DNA of 64,000 nt from Aquibaculum sediminis (GCF_040712085.1 NZ_JBFCVK010000001.1:496001-560000); one strand, 5' to 3'. Positions 34,961 to 43,961 are shown, numbered from the stretch's first letter. Notes: generated by a model from the sequence alone, not told the origin. A program made the numbers and translations.

Positions 34961-36583
34961 ATGGGCCATAAGCAGGTCCTGTTTCGCTCCGCCGCCCGCG
35001 AGAAAGTGCTCCGCGGCGCGACGCAGCTTGCCGACGCCGTGCGGGTCACGCTGGGTCCGAAATCGAAGTCGGTTCTGATCCAGAAGCCCTGGGGCGCGCC
35101 GATCGTCTGCAACGACGGGGTCACCATCGCCAAGGAGATGAGCCTGAAAGACCCGGAAGAGGATCTGGGTGTTCAGATGCTCCGGCAGGCCGCTGAGAAG
35201 ACCGGTGACGTGGTGGGCGACGGCACCAGCACCGCCACCGTCCTGGCCCATGCGCTGCTGGCCGATGGCATTCGCAATGTCGTTGCCGGCGCCAGTGCGA
35301 TCGACCTGCGGCGCGGCTTCGATCGCGGTGCCAGGACGGCCATCGAGGCCCTGCGCAGCCTCTCACGGCCGGTCGAGACCAGCCGGGAGAAGGCGCAGGT
35401 CGCGACCATCTCCGCCCACAATGATGCAAGCATCGGCGCCCTGGTGGCCGAAGCCATGGACAAGGTGGGCGACGAAGGCGTGATCACGGTGGAGGAGGCC
35501 AAGACCACCGAAACGACTCTGGAGGTGGTCGAGGGTATGCGCTTCGACCGCGGCTTTCTCTCGCCCTACTTCATCACCGATCCGCAGAAAATGGAGGCTG
35601 TGCTCGACGAGCCCCTGATCCTGCTGCTCGATCGGAAGCTGGGCGCGCTCAAGGATCTCGTTCCCCTGCTCGAACAGGTGGCCAAGGCCTCCCGGCCGAT
35701 TCTCGTCATCGCGGAGGACGTTGAAGGCGAGGCGCTGGCAACGCTGGTGGTCAACCACCTGCGCGGCACCTTGAAGAGCTGCGCCGCCAAAGCGCCCGGC
35801 TTCGGGGACCGCCGCAAGGCCATGCTCGGAGACATTGCAGCGCTGACCGGCGGCACGGTGGTGTCGGAGGAGCTCGGGATGACCTTGGAGACGATCATCC
35901 TGGAGCAGCTCGGCGGCGCAGAACGGGTGGTCGCCGACAAGGAAGGCACAACCATCATCGGCGGACGCGGCCGCAAGGAAGAGATCAACGGCCGCGTGGA
36001 GCAGATTCGCCACGAGATCGAGCAGACCACAAGCGACTATGACCGGGAGAAACTGCAGGAGCGTCTCGCCAAGTTGTCAGGCGGAGTTGCCGTCATCCGC
36101 GTGGGCGCACCCTCCGAGGCGGAGATGAAATCCAAGAAGGAGGCGCTCGACGACGCCATCAACGCCACCAAGGCGGCGGTGGCTGAAGGTATTGTGCCCG
36201 GAGGCGGTTTGGCGTTGCTGCGGTGCATCCCCGCCCTCGCCGAAATGGAGGGTTCGTGCGAGGGCGATGAACGCACCGGGGTGCAGATTCTTAAGCGCGC
36301 CCTGGAAGCGCCCACCCGACAAATCGCGGAGAATTCAGCGGTCGACGGTGGCGTGGTCGTGGCCGAGATGCTCAAGGGCACCGGCGGTCGCGGCTTCGAC
36401 GCAGCCCGCAAGGAGTATGTGGATCTCGTGAAGGCCGGCATCGTTGACCCGACCAAGGTCGTGCGCATCGCTCTGGAGAACGCCGTCTCGGTCGCCGGCG
36501 TGCTGCTGCTGACCGAAGTGACCATGACGGAACTGCCGGAAAAGGAGAAGGAGCATGCGGGCCAGCCGGAAATGATGCTGTAA
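34961..36583 (+). CDS. groEL: Orphan GroEL-type chaperonin
   Basis: A 540-residue group I chaperonin. The start MGHKQVLFRSAAREKVLRGA is chosen; thirteen more residues upstream are open but poor. It keeps TLGPKSKSVLIQ, NDGVTIAKEM and the ATP motif VGDGTSTATVL near residue 88. It differs from housekeeping GroEL: VRVTLGPKSK replaces VKVTLGPKGR, GTSTAT replaces GTTTAT, and the C-terminus ends EKEHAGQPEMML with no Gly-Gly-Met repeat. No groES is adjacent, and no CIRCE element was found. pncB follows by five bases. It is probably a specialised paralogue; a canonical groESL should exist elsewhere in the genome. Confidence 0.93.
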   Translation: MGHKQVLFRSAAREKVLRGATQLADAVRVTLGPKSKSVLIQKPWGAPIVCNDGVTIAKEMSLKDPEEDLGVQMLRQAAEKTGDVVGDGTSTATVLAHALLADGIRNVVAGASAIDLRRGFDRGARTAIEALRSLSRPVETSREKAQVATISAHNDASIGALVAEAMDKVGDEGVITVEEAKTTETTLEVVEGMRFDRGFLSPYFITDPQKMEAVLDEPLILLLDRKLGALKDLVPLLEQVAKASRPILVIAEDVEGEALATLVVNHLRGTLKSCAAKAPGFGDRRKAMLGDIAALTGGTVVSEELGMTLETIILEQLGGAERVVADKEGTTIIGGRGRKEEINGRVEQIRHEIEQTTSDYDREKLQERLAKLSGGVAVIRVGAPSEAEMKSKKEALDDAINATKAAVAEGIVPGGGLALLRCIPALAEMEGSCEGDERTGVQILKRALEAPTRQIAENSAVDGGVVVAEMLKGTGGRGFDAARKEYVDLVKAGIVDPTKVVRIALENAVSVAGVLLLTEVTMTELPEKEKEHAGQPEMML

Positions 36584-36588
36584 TCGCC

Positions 36589-37971
36589 ATGCCGCCGAGC
36601 CCTTCCCATGAGCCTCGCCCTGTTTCGGCAGTGGGCCACGGCAATGCGCTCTTCACCGATCTTTATGAACTGACCATGCTGCAGGCCTATCTGGCCGAGG
36701 GAATGCAGGAACCGGCGGTCTTCACGCTGACGGTCAGGCGGCTGCCGCCCCGCCGCAACTTCCTCCTGGCCTGCGGCCTGGAACAGGTGCTCGATTATCT
36801 CGAAGCTCTGCGATTCACGTCGGACGACCTCGCCTATCTGCGCTCTCTCGGTCACTTCTGCGATGCCTTTCTGGTGTGGCTTGCCGCCTTTCGTTTCACC
36901 GGTGAGGTGCGGGCGGTGCCGGAAGGCACGCCGGTCTTCGGCGGCGAACCCATCCTGGAAGTGCGCGCACCGCTGCCGCAGGCGCAGCTCATCGAGACCT
37001 TCGTGCTCAACCAGATCCACCTGCAAACCCTGCTGGCCTCCAAGGCGGCGCGCGTGGTGTCGGCAGCCCAGGGCCGGCCGGTCATCGACTTTGGCGCCAG
37101 GCGCATGCACGGCCTCGATGCCGCAACCATGGCCGCCCGGGCCTTCCACATTGCCGGCCTTGCCGCAACCTCGAACGTTGCGGCGGGCCAACGCTTCGGT
37201 CTGCCGTTGGCCGGCACCATGGCGCACAGCTACATCCAGGCCCATGACCGGGAAGCATCGGCCTTCGAGGCCTTCGCTCAGGTCTATCCCGACAGCGTGC
37301 TGCTGGTGGACACCTACGATACGCTGGAGGGTGTGCAGCGGGTGATCGCCCTGGCCCGGGAGCAGGGCAAGACTTTTCGTGTTCGGGCCATCCGGCTTGA
37401 TTCGGGCGATCTTGGCGCTCTCGCCCGCGACGCCCGCGCGCTTCTCGACGCAGCCGGCCTGCAGCGCGTGGAAATCATTGCCAGCGGCGGTCTCGACGAG
37501 ACGAAGATTGCTGCCCTGCTGGCGGAAGGGGCACCCATCGACGGCTTCGGCGTCGGCACGGCCATGGGCGTGTCGGACGACGCGCCCAGCCTTGATATCG
37601 CCTATAAGCTTTGCGCTTATGCCGGCCGGGGTCGGTTGAAGCTGTCTCCGGGCAAGCTGGTGCTGCCCGGGCCCAAGCAGGTCTTTCGCAGGGACGCGGA
37701 GGGGAGTGCAGAGGGCGATACCATCGCACTTCAGGACGAGCGCCTGCCCGGTCGCCCGCTCCTGGTGCCGGTGATGCACGATGGCCGACGCCTGGCGGCC
37801 GGCGGGGAAACGCTTTCGCGGATCCGCGCCCGGGCCCGCGACGAGATTGCGGCGCTACCCACTCACCTGCACAGCCTCAAACCGGCCGACCCGCCCTACC
37901 CCGTTGCCGTCAGCGAAGTCCTGCAAGGCTTTGCAGACCAAACCGCCGCCTGGGTGGCCGGCACGCTGTAG
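36589..37971 (+). CDS. pncB: Nicotinate phosphoribosyltransferase
   Basis: A 460-residue NAPRTase, which turns nicotinate and PRPP into nicotinate mononucleotide in NAD salvage. Marks are ALFTDLYELTMLQAYLAEGM near residue 20, the catalytic-His stretch GTMAHSYIQAHD near 210, VDTYDTLEGVQRVI and RLDSGDLGALA near 270, and IASGGLDETKI near 300. The start is five bases past the groEL stop, so the two are one transcript. This links NAD salvage with the same oxygen or stress signal as groEL. Confidence 0.95.
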   Translation: MPPSPSHEPRPVSAVGHGNALFTDLYELTMLQAYLAEGMQEPAVFTLTVRRLPPRRNFLLACGLEQVLDYLEALRFTSDDLAYLRSLGHFCDAFLVWLAAFRFTGEVRAVPEGTPVFGGEPILEVRAPLPQAQLIETFVLNQIHLQTLLASKAARVVSAAQGRPVIDFGARRMHGLDAATMAARAFHIAGLAATSNVAAGQRFGLPLAGTMAHSYIQAHDREASAFEAFAQVYPDSVLLVDTYDTLEGVQRVIALAREQGKTFRVRAIRLDSGDLGALARDARALLDAAGLQRVEIIASGGLDETKIAALLAEGAPIDGFGVGTAMGVSDDAPSLDIAYKLCAYAGRGRLKLSPGKLVLPGPKQVFRRDAEGSAEGDTIALQDERLPGRPLLVPVMHDGRRLAAGGETLSRIRARARDEIAALPTHLHSLKPADPPYPVAVSEVLQGFADQTAAWVAGTL

Positions 37972-38126
37972 CCGCCACAGCCACCTCACCCTGGATTGGC
38001 TGCCCCTCAAGGGGAATCCCACCCCCCTTCGCGCCTGCCATACAGCCGCAAGATCAGCGCGGAACCAACGCTTCCCGGTCTAAGCATAGCAGGCGAAAAA
38101 CGAAGGCTGCGGGAGGGCGGATCAAA

Positions 38127-39209
38127 ATGCTGCGCGATGCCACGTCGTGGGTGGGCTGGCGGATGGCCGGGCTGGGGATCGGGCTGTCCCGGCGCGCTCT
38201 GCACTCCATCAAGTCGAACAAGACCCTCTATGACCTAGCTTACAGCCTGCGCAACAGTCACGAGTTCAGCGATCTCTACGAGCACGAGAAGATGCTGGCC
38301 GACAGCGTTCGCGTCGACTGCTACGCCGAAGCCATCCGGCGCCTGATCAAGCCCGGCGACGTGGTGGTCGACCTGGGCACCGGCAGCGGCGTGCTCGCCA
38401 TGCTCGCCGCGCGCCAGGGGGCGAAAGTCTATGCCATCGACCATTCGGACTTCATCACCCTGGCCGAGGCCAATGCACGGCGCAACGGCATCGACACCAT
38501 CACCTTCGTCCACGCCAACAGCCGGCAGTTCCGCCCGCCGGAGCAGGTCGATGTGTTGCTGCACGAGCAGATCGGCGACAATCTCTTCAACGAGAACATG
38601 GTGGACAATCTGCTGGACCTGAAGCGCCGGCTGCTCAAGCCCGGCGGGCGCATCCTGCCCGGCCGCTTCGAGCTCTACCTGGAGCCGGTCTGCCTCCACC
38701 CGGACTATCGCGTGCCCTTCCTGGAGGAAATCCGCGTCCAGGGGCTGGAGTTCAGCCACCTGGCGGAGATCGCCCGCTCCTATCGCTCCCCGCACTACGG
38801 TCGCCGTTCCATGATGGATCACGACGATGTCGAAGACTTTCTGGGTGCTCCCAGCCCTGCCTTGACGGTGGACCTCAACGAGATCAACGACACTTCGGGC
38901 CTGCCCCAGCGCATTGCGCTATCGCGAGAGGTGCAGCGCCCCGGACAGCTCGATGGCATCTATCAGTATTTCGCCGTCGTCTTCGATGAGAGCCTGCGCT
39001 TCGACACCTCACCCTTCAGCCGCCGAACACACTGGCGGAATCGCATGTTCCGCGTGCCCCAGCGCAGCGTGGCGGTCGGTGAGCGCATCGACTACGAGCT
39101 CACCCTGACCGAACTGCGCCTGCACGACAGCTGGGCCGTTACACTGGCCCAGCCTGCGGAAGAGTCTCGGCCCTACGCCGCGCCACAGCCCATCCCGAGC
39201 GCGGTCTAA
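38127..39209 (+). CDS. Protein arginine methyltransferase-like enzyme
   Basis: A 360-residue class I SAM methyltransferase with the PRMT layout. SAM motif I is VDLGTGSGVLA at 81-91. The double-E loop is LLHEQIGDNLFNENM, with Glu147 and Glu156 placed as in PRMTs. The C-terminal beta-barrel part carries FDTSPFSRRTHWRNRMF, with the THW motif at 301-303. Such genes are uncommon in bacteria. The ATG at 38127 lies 12 bases after GGGAGGG; the frame upstream overlaps pncB. It stands 155 bases after pncB. Whether it methylates arginine, and on which protein, is inference; another O- or N-methyltransferase role remains possible. Confidence 0.82.
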   Translation: MLRDATSWVGWRMAGLGIGLSRRALHSIKSNKTLYDLAYSLRNSHEFSDLYEHEKMLADSVRVDCYAEAIRRLIKPGDVVVDLGTGSGVLAMLAARQGAKVYAIDHSDFITLAEANARRNGIDTITFVHANSRQFRPPEQVDVLLHEQIGDNLFNENMVDNLLDLKRRLLKPGGRILPGRFELYLEPVCLHPDYRVPFLEEIRVQGLEFSHLAEIARSYRSPHYGRRSMMDHDDVEDFLGAPSPALTVDLNEINDTSGLPQRIALSREVQRPGQLDGIYQYFAVVFDESLRFDTSPFSRRTHWRNRMFRVPQRSVAVGERIDYELTLTELRLHDSWAVTLAQPAEESRPYAAPQPIPSAV

Positions 39210-39227
39210 GGCCGAGAGCCGAACCCG

Positions 39228-40007
39228 TCAGTCCTGCTTCACCGGGACGGTGTAGTTGAGCGCCATGCGCCCGCCGTCGGGATAGATGGTCTGGCCGGTG
39301 ATGTAGCTGGAGTCTTCGCTGGCCAGGAAGACGGCGACGGAGGCGATCTCGGAGGTCTCGCCGACCCGGCCCATGGGGGTGCGCGAGAGGATGCCCTTCA
39401 TCTTCTCCGGATCGTTGGCCACGGCGGCGAAAACCTCGGTGCGGATCGAACCTGGGCCGATGCCATTCACGCGGATGCCCTTGTCGACCAGCGACAGCGC
39501 CATGGACTTGGTGAGCTGGTTCACACCGCCCTTCGCGACCACGTAGGGCGTGATCGCGGGTATGGCGAGCACGGCGTTGACCGAGGACATGTTGATGATC
39601 GTGCCGCCCCGGCCCTGCTTTGCCATCTGGCGCGCCGCCGCCTGACCGGTCAGGAAGACGCCCTTCAGGTTCACGCGCAGCACGCGGTCGAAATCCTCCT
39701 CGGCGAGTTCGAGGAAATCGCAGGCATGGACGATACCGGCGTTTGCCACGGCGATGTCCACACCGCCATAGGCGGCAACCGTGGCTTCGATCAGTTTGTC
39801 GACCTGGGCCTTGTCGCCGACGTCGCAGGCCACAAAGCGCGCCTCGCCGCCCTGCTTGCGGACCTGCTGCGCTGCGGCTTCACCTCTTTCGCTGTTGATG
39901 TCGGAGAGCACGACCTTGGCGCCCTCGCGCGCAAAGGCCTCGGCGCAGGCGAGACCGATCCCGGCCGCCGCACCCGTTACCACCGCCACCTTGTCCTTGA
40001 GCCGCAT
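39228..40007 (-). CDS. Short-chain dehydrogenase/reductase
   Basis: A 259-residue classical SDR. The NAD(P) loop is TGAAAGIGLACA, followed by DINSERGE (acidic, so NAD is favoured) and NAGIV. Catalytic Ser-Tyr-Lys lie in INMSSVNAV, and TPYVVAKGGVNQL. The C-terminus reads SEDSSYITGQTIYPDGGRMA. Alcohol substrate is unknown. It stands alone, tail to tail with the PRMT-like gene. Confidence 0.94.
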   Translation of the reverse strand: MRLKDKVAVVTGAAAGIGLACAEAFAREGAKVVLSDINSERGEAAAQQVRKQGGEARFVACDVGDKAQVDKLIEATVAAYGGVDIAVANAGIVHACDFLELAEEDFDRVLRVNLKGVFLTGQAAARQMAKQGRGGTIINMSSVNAVLAIPAITPYVVAKGGVNQLTKSMALSLVDKGIRVNGIGPGSIRTEVFAAVANDPEKMKGILSRTPMGRVGETSEIASVAVFLASEDSSYITGQTIYPDGGRMALNYTVPVKQD

Positions 40008-40092
40008 GTTTCACGTCCTCCTGAGTTCGAGCCGGCGGCAAGCTGCCACGCGCCCACCAGAGGCTCAAGCCTGACCGCGTGATAGTCGGCGC

Positions 40093-41595
40093 CTAACGAT
40101 CAAGGCCGGCCCGGACCGCGGGCAGGCAATCGGGCAGATCCTCCGAGATCAGGCCCGGCCCGAAATGCTGGGCCGCCGCACCGAGCAGCCAGGCGCCGGC
40201 AGCCGCGGCCTCGAAAGCCGGCAGGCCCTGGGCCAGCAGGCCGACGATCAGGCCGCTGAGCACGTCACCCGTCCCGGCCGTCGCCAGGAAGGGCGGCGCA
40301 TTCTCCACCAGGGCCGCACGGCCGTCGGGCGCGGCGATCACGGCGTCCGCTCCCTTCAGGAGCACAACAGCGCCGCTCTCGCGCGCGGCGGCACTGGCCC
40401 GCTGCAGGCGGTCGCCCTTCAGTGAGGGGAAGAGCCGCGCGAACTCGCCGTCATGCGGCGTCAGCACCGCCGGGCCCTTAATGGCGCCGAAGAGGCGTGA
40501 CGGCGCGCCGGCAAAGGAACTCAGGGCATCGGCATCGAGCACGCAGGCGCGACCGCTGGCCAGCAGCGCTTCCGCCGCCGCGCAGGTCTCCTCCCCAACC
40601 CCGAGGCCAGGTCCGATCAGCAGGGCATTGTAGCGCGGATCCTCCAGGCGGCGCTTCAGCACCTGCGGATCGCTGCCCGGCAGCACGATCAGGCTGGGGG
40701 AGCTGAGCTGGTAGACCGCAAGCGCTTCGGACGGTGCGGCAAGGCTCACCAGCCCGGCACCCACCCGGAGCGCCGCCCGGGCCGCCAGGCGGGCCGCGCC
40801 AGTCATCTCTGCTCCGCCCACGAGCAACGCGTGGCCGAAGTGGTACTTGTGGCTCTCCACCGTGCGCCGTGGCCAGTGCTGCAGCCACAGCGGCGGCTGA
40901 TTGCGGTGGAGCTGCGGCGCAATAGTCTCGAGCACGGTCTCGGGAATGCCGATGTCGGCCACCACTAGCCGGCCGCAAAGGCGACGCCCAGGCAAGAGCA
41001 GGTGCCCGGGCTTGGGCCGGAAGAAGGTCACGGTCAGGTCCGCCGGCGCCACCACTGCGCCCAGCACCGCGCCACTGTCGCCCTGCAGCCCGCTGGGCAC
41101 GTCGACGGCCAGGACCGGCAGCCCGCGCTCCCGAGCCGTAGTCAGAGTCTGCGCTGCGAGGCCCTCGATCGGGCGTGCCAGGCCGGCGCCGAACAGCGCA
41201 TCGACCACGAGGCCGGCTCCTTCCAGCAGCGCCGGCGAGAGCCCGGCGATGGGGCCATTCCAGAGGGCGGCATGGTGGGCCGCATCGCCCTTCAGGGCTT
41301 CGCGCGCCCCCAGCAGCCCGAGCCGCACCGGCCAGCCGGCCTCCGCCAGCAGACGCGCGACGACGAAGCCATCGCCGCCGTTGTTCCCGGGTCCGCAGAG
41401 CACGACCACGTCGCCGCGCAGGCGGCCCAGCGGCCAGGCTTCCCGCAAGGCATCGAAAACCGCGCGGCCCGCATTCTCCATCAAGCGCACCCCGGGCACG
41501 CCAGCCGCAGCGGCCGCTTCATCGGCACGGTAGCAGGCTTCCACCGGCAGCACGGCCAGGTCGTCCAATCCAATGCCTGTCTGAAACTGCGTCAT
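40093..41595 (-). CDS. nnr: Bifunctional NAD(P)H-hydrate epimerase/dehydratase
   Basis: A 500-residue repair enzyme for damaged NAD(P)H. The N-terminal epimerase (about 1-215) has MENAGRAVFDAL, CGPGNNGGDGFVVARLL and DALFGAGLARPI. The C-terminal ADP-dependent dehydratase (about 225-500) has GHALLVGG, LTPHDGEFARLFP and NAPPFLATAGTGDVLSGLI, a full set of marks. The start MTQFQTGIGLDDLAVLP is used; 17 more residues upstream are open. Upstream lies 79 bases of intergenic DNA. It complements the NAD salvage gene pncB nearby, though on the other strand. Confidence 0.96.
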   Translation of the reverse strand: MTQFQTGIGLDDLAVLPVEACYRADEAAAAAGVPGVRLMENAGRAVFDALREAWPLGRLRGDVVVLCGPGNNGGDGFVVARLLAEAGWPVRLGLLGAREALKGDAAHHAALWNGPIAGLSPALLEGAGLVVDALFGAGLARPIEGLAAQTLTTARERGLPVLAVDVPSGLQGDSGAVLGAVVAPADLTVTFFRPKPGHLLLPGRRLCGRLVVADIGIPETVLETIAPQLHRNQPPLWLQHWPRRTVESHKYHFGHALLVGGAEMTGAARLAARAALRVGAGLVSLAAPSEALAVYQLSSPSLIVLPGSDPQVLKRRLEDPRYNALLIGPGLGVGEETCAAAEALLASGRACVLDADALSSFAGAPSRLFGAIKGPAVLTPHDGEFARLFPSLKGDRLQRASAAARESGAVVLLKGADAVIAAPDGRAALVENAPPFLATAGTGDVLSGLIVGLLAQGLPAFEAAAAGAWLLGAAAQHFGPGLISEDLPDCLPAVRAGLDR

Positions 41596-41675
41596 CGGCG
41601 GCCTTTCCCTAGCGTTCTTCCGGCACTGGATAGCAACCGCCCCCAAGCACCTGTCAGCAACACGCGGGGTCGGAT

Positions 41676-42248
41676 TCAGTTGGATGGGCCGTGATGCATC
41701 TCGGAGGCTCGGTGCTCCCCATAGTGGTCGCCATGGCTGTAGCCACGCAGCATGTCATACTGCTCCACCTGGTCTCGGCTGAGAATCCTATCAGTCTCCA
41801 GATGGTACCTGAGGTGCGTGGCGCGGAGTTCTCCGGTTATTCTCCCGATTTCGGAAGTGAGCTCATCCAGCCGTGCGGCGCCAATCGATCTGCTCGCGAA
41901 TTCCCGATCCAGCGTGCTCTCAAGCTCGACGAGATATCTCCCCAATTCTATCGCTATCCCTTTCATTTCATCGTACAGGCCCTCTATCTGCCGCCGCTGC
42001 TCCGGGGCCAACTCCAGCTCCTCAGAGAGTTCCAGCACGTGCAACGGGCCGGGGTAGCCGTTCAGCTCCGCCGTGAGGGCAAAGCCAGCGCCCTGACCGT
42101 TCAGGAGGGCTTCCACCTGTTCTTCGGGCAGCGCCTTGATTGGCCTTTCTAGAAGCCCCGCGTAGGGCTGCTGCATCTCGGCAACTGAAACGCTGGTGCC
42201 AAGAACCAGCATTGCCGCGATCATGGCGCATCGGATCGTGAGCCGCAT
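41676..42248 (-). CDS. Periplasmic CpxP/Spy-like protein with His-rich tail
   Basis: A 190-residue secreted protein. MRLTIRCAMIAAMLVLGTSVS is a signal peptide (shown to 20: MRLTIRCAMIAAMLVLGTSV). The body is helical with LELAPEQRRQIEGLYDEMKG and LSRDQVEQYDMLRGY, two LTxxQ-like turns as in CpxP/Spy heavy-metal sensor proteins. The tail YSHGDHYGEHRASEMHHG has five His and could bind metal. It may be a chaperone or metal buffer in the envelope. It is divergent from the ECF sigma gene across 272 bases. Confidence 0.78.
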   Translation of the reverse strand: MRLTIRCAMIAAMLVLGTSVSVAEMQQPYAGLLERPIKALPEEQVEALLNGQGAGFALTAELNGYPGPLHVLELSEELELAPEQRRQIEGLYDEMKGIAIELGRYLVELESTLDREFASRSIGAARLDELTSEIGRITGELRATHLRYHLETDRILSRDQVEQYDMLRGYSHGDHYGEHRASEMHHGPSN

Positions 42249-42520
42249 GTCGATCCTTTCTTTCAATGTGGCAGCAGCGTTCCGAGGTCGCCCGAAGCCT
42301 CGCTCAACTCGTCAAGCGTGAACTGGAAGCGCTCTTCGCGCTGTGGAGGCATTACCCAGACTTTCATTTTGTTGCTACTTCAGCAGCACAGGTTTGGTAT
42401 GCCACAGTGCTCTCGCTGCGGTCTATACGCGGTGCATGCCAGTATCGAGAAGTGAAGCCTGTGGCCACTCCACAGCGATACAAAGCGGCGCTAGACTGAT
42501 GCGCGCCCAGAACGAACCAC
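42249..42520. other. Divergent region between cpxP-like and ECF sigma genes
   Basis: About 270 bases with no convincing gene. A 77-codon open frame at 42266-42499 shows no family trait. The GGAAT/GGAAC-type ECF promoter seen before sorA was not found here on either strand, so autoregulation of the sigma gene is not supported. Confidence 0.5.
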
Positions 42521-43066
42521 ATGAGGAGCAAAGCGGTGGCCGCAGCGCGACGCCAGCGCATCGAGGCCTATCTCGACCGGCTCTATGGCTACGCGCTCTC
42601 TCTGGCGCATGACCGGGAGGCGGCGCGTGATCTCGTCCAGGACTGCGTGGTGCGAGCGCTCGGTGCGCGACGTGTGCCCGAGGACGAAAGCGCCTATCGG
42701 GCCTGGCTGTTCCGCATCCTGCGCAATCGCTTCCTGGACACCCAGCGCCGCAAGGGCAGGCAGGTTCTCGAGCAGACAGAAGACCACGCAAATGGGGGGT
42801 CCACGCCGCCTACCATGGGCGAGCGCCCCTTGATCGACAGCCTCACGGTTCGCCGTGGTCTGAGCCGCCTCTCGCCAGCCCACCGGGAAATCCTCGCCTT
42901 GATCGACATAGCCGGGTTCAGCTATGCGGAAACGGCAAGCCTGCTGCAGGTGCCGAACGGCACCGTGATGAGTCGCCTGTCCCGTGCCCGCGCGGCGCTT
43001 CTGACAGCCATCGAGGATGACAACGTGATACCGCTGCGCCCCCGCAACGGACGATCAGTGCGATGA
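42521..43066 (+). CDS. ECF sigma factor paired with anti-sigma
   Basis: A 181-residue ECF sigma factor. Region 2 covers about 10-75 (LYGYALSLAHDREAARDLVQ, then YRAWLFRILRNRFLDTQRR), and region 4 about 110-165 (LSPAHREILALIDIAGFSYA, then GTVMSRLSRARAALL). The GTG at 42536 has AGGAG seven bases before it and may be the true start; ATG at 42521 is the longer choice. It overlaps the anti-sigma gene by four bases (ATGA). By position it should control the sulfite dehydrogenase genes downstream. Confidence 0.93.
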   Translation: MRSKAVAAARRQRIEAYLDRLYGYALSLAHDREAARDLVQDCVVRALGARRVPEDESAYRAWLFRILRNRFLDTQRRKGRQVLEQTEDHANGGSTPPTMGERPLIDSLTVRRGLSRLSPAHREILALIDIAGFSYAETASLLQVPNGTVMSRLSRARAALLTAIEDDNVIPLRPRNGRSVR

Positions 43067-43890
43067 GCAATTCTCAGACCTCTGACCACGCCCCAAGCTG
43101 GGCGGAACTGAACGCCTATGTGGATGGCGAACTCGACAGCGAGGACGCCGCCCGCGTCGCTGCGGCCGCGGCGGCCGACCACCGTCTGGCCCGAGAGATC
43201 GCACAGCTGGCAGAGTTGAAGTCCTCGCTTCAAGTCAACGCGGAAGCCCTGCCGCCTGAACTGCTGCAAGTCCCGCTACGCCGTCACCGTTCGCGCCGCT
43301 TCGCACAGGCGCTGGCTGCCTGCATTTTCTTGGCCGCAATGGCGGGCGGACTCTGGCTGACCTATCCCCGCCTGCAACCGCCTACGGGTCTCGAGGCGAC
43401 GCTGCAGACGGCAGAGACCTTGCACGATACATGGTTGCAGGGCGCTGGCGAATCTGCGGAACCCTCGGCGGGTGTCCTGCTCGCCACTCTCCAGGACTTC
43501 GGCCTGCCGCTACAAATCCCGGACCTCAGCGACACGCGCCTGAGCATCGCGCATATCGCACTGACAGGCCCGCAGCGCGACGTGCTGCACGTGGGCTATC
43601 TTGGCACCCGGGGCTGCCAGGTGAGCCTGCTGGCGTTCCGAAGCCAGGAGAAGACAGCCGCTGGATTCCCCCAGCAACTGACGCATCGCACCGCAGACGG
43701 CGAGGAAGCCTATCTCTGGAAGGCCGGATCGGTCGCCTATGTCCTTCTGGCCGATGGTATGGAGTCCGGGCGCATGGCGCTCATCGCGCGGGCCGTGGAG
43801 GAGGCCACCCGCCGGCTGGCCCCTATGTCTCCGACAACCCGCTCCGCATTGGCCGACAATCGAGAGAAAAGCGCCCCCTGCCTGGCCTGA
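43063..43890 (+). CDS. Membrane anti-sigma factor
   Basis: A 275-residue protein: cytoplasmic anti-sigma part (about 1-75, with WAELNAYVDGELDSEDAARV), one membrane span (FAQALAACIFLAAMAGGLWL) near 80-100 and a periplasmic domain of about 170 residues. The zinc-binding His-x3-Cys-x2-Cys seen in many anti-sigma factors is absent. A periplasmic Cys (RGCQVSLLAF) and a late Cys may sense redox state. It should bind and hold the upstream ECF factor until an envelope signal arrives. Confidence 0.88.
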   Translation: MSNSQTSDHAPSWAELNAYVDGELDSEDAARVAAAAAADHRLAREIAQLAELKSSLQVNAEALPPELLQVPLRRHRSRRFAQALAACIFLAAMAGGLWLTYPRLQPPTGLEATLQTAETLHDTWLQGAGESAEPSAGVLLATLQDFGLPLQIPDLSDTRLSIAHIALTGPQRDVLHVGYLGTRGCQVSLLAFRSQEKTAAGFPQQLTHRTADGEEAYLWKAGSVAYVLLADGMESGRMALIARAVEEATRRLAPMSPTTRSALADNREKSAPCLA

Positions 43891-43935
43891 CGCGCAACCT
43901 TTCTTCCCTTCGCTGAGTTATTTTTTCGCCGCTCG

Positions 43936-43961
43936 GGAATGATTCGGGCTCCTGCGGCGTT
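43936..43961 (+). promoter_or_regulatory. ECF-type promoter before the sulfite dehydrogenase gene
   Basis: GGAAT at 43936-43940 and CGTT at 43958-43961 are spaced by 17 bases, the layout of ECF sigma promoters. It sits 76 bases before the sorA ATG and downstream of the sigma/anti-sigma pair, so the local ECF factor is the likely reader. The -35 differs by one base from the EcfG consensus. Confidence 0.5.

Noticed and set aside
38081..38110. GGAAC at 38081 before the PRMT-like gene as a stress promoter
   Set aside because: The bases at the -10 place are AAGC or AGCA, not CGTT.
42266..42499. A 77-codon frame between the cpxP-like and sigma genes
   Set aside because: No ribosome site, no family trait, and it lies in an expected promoter region.
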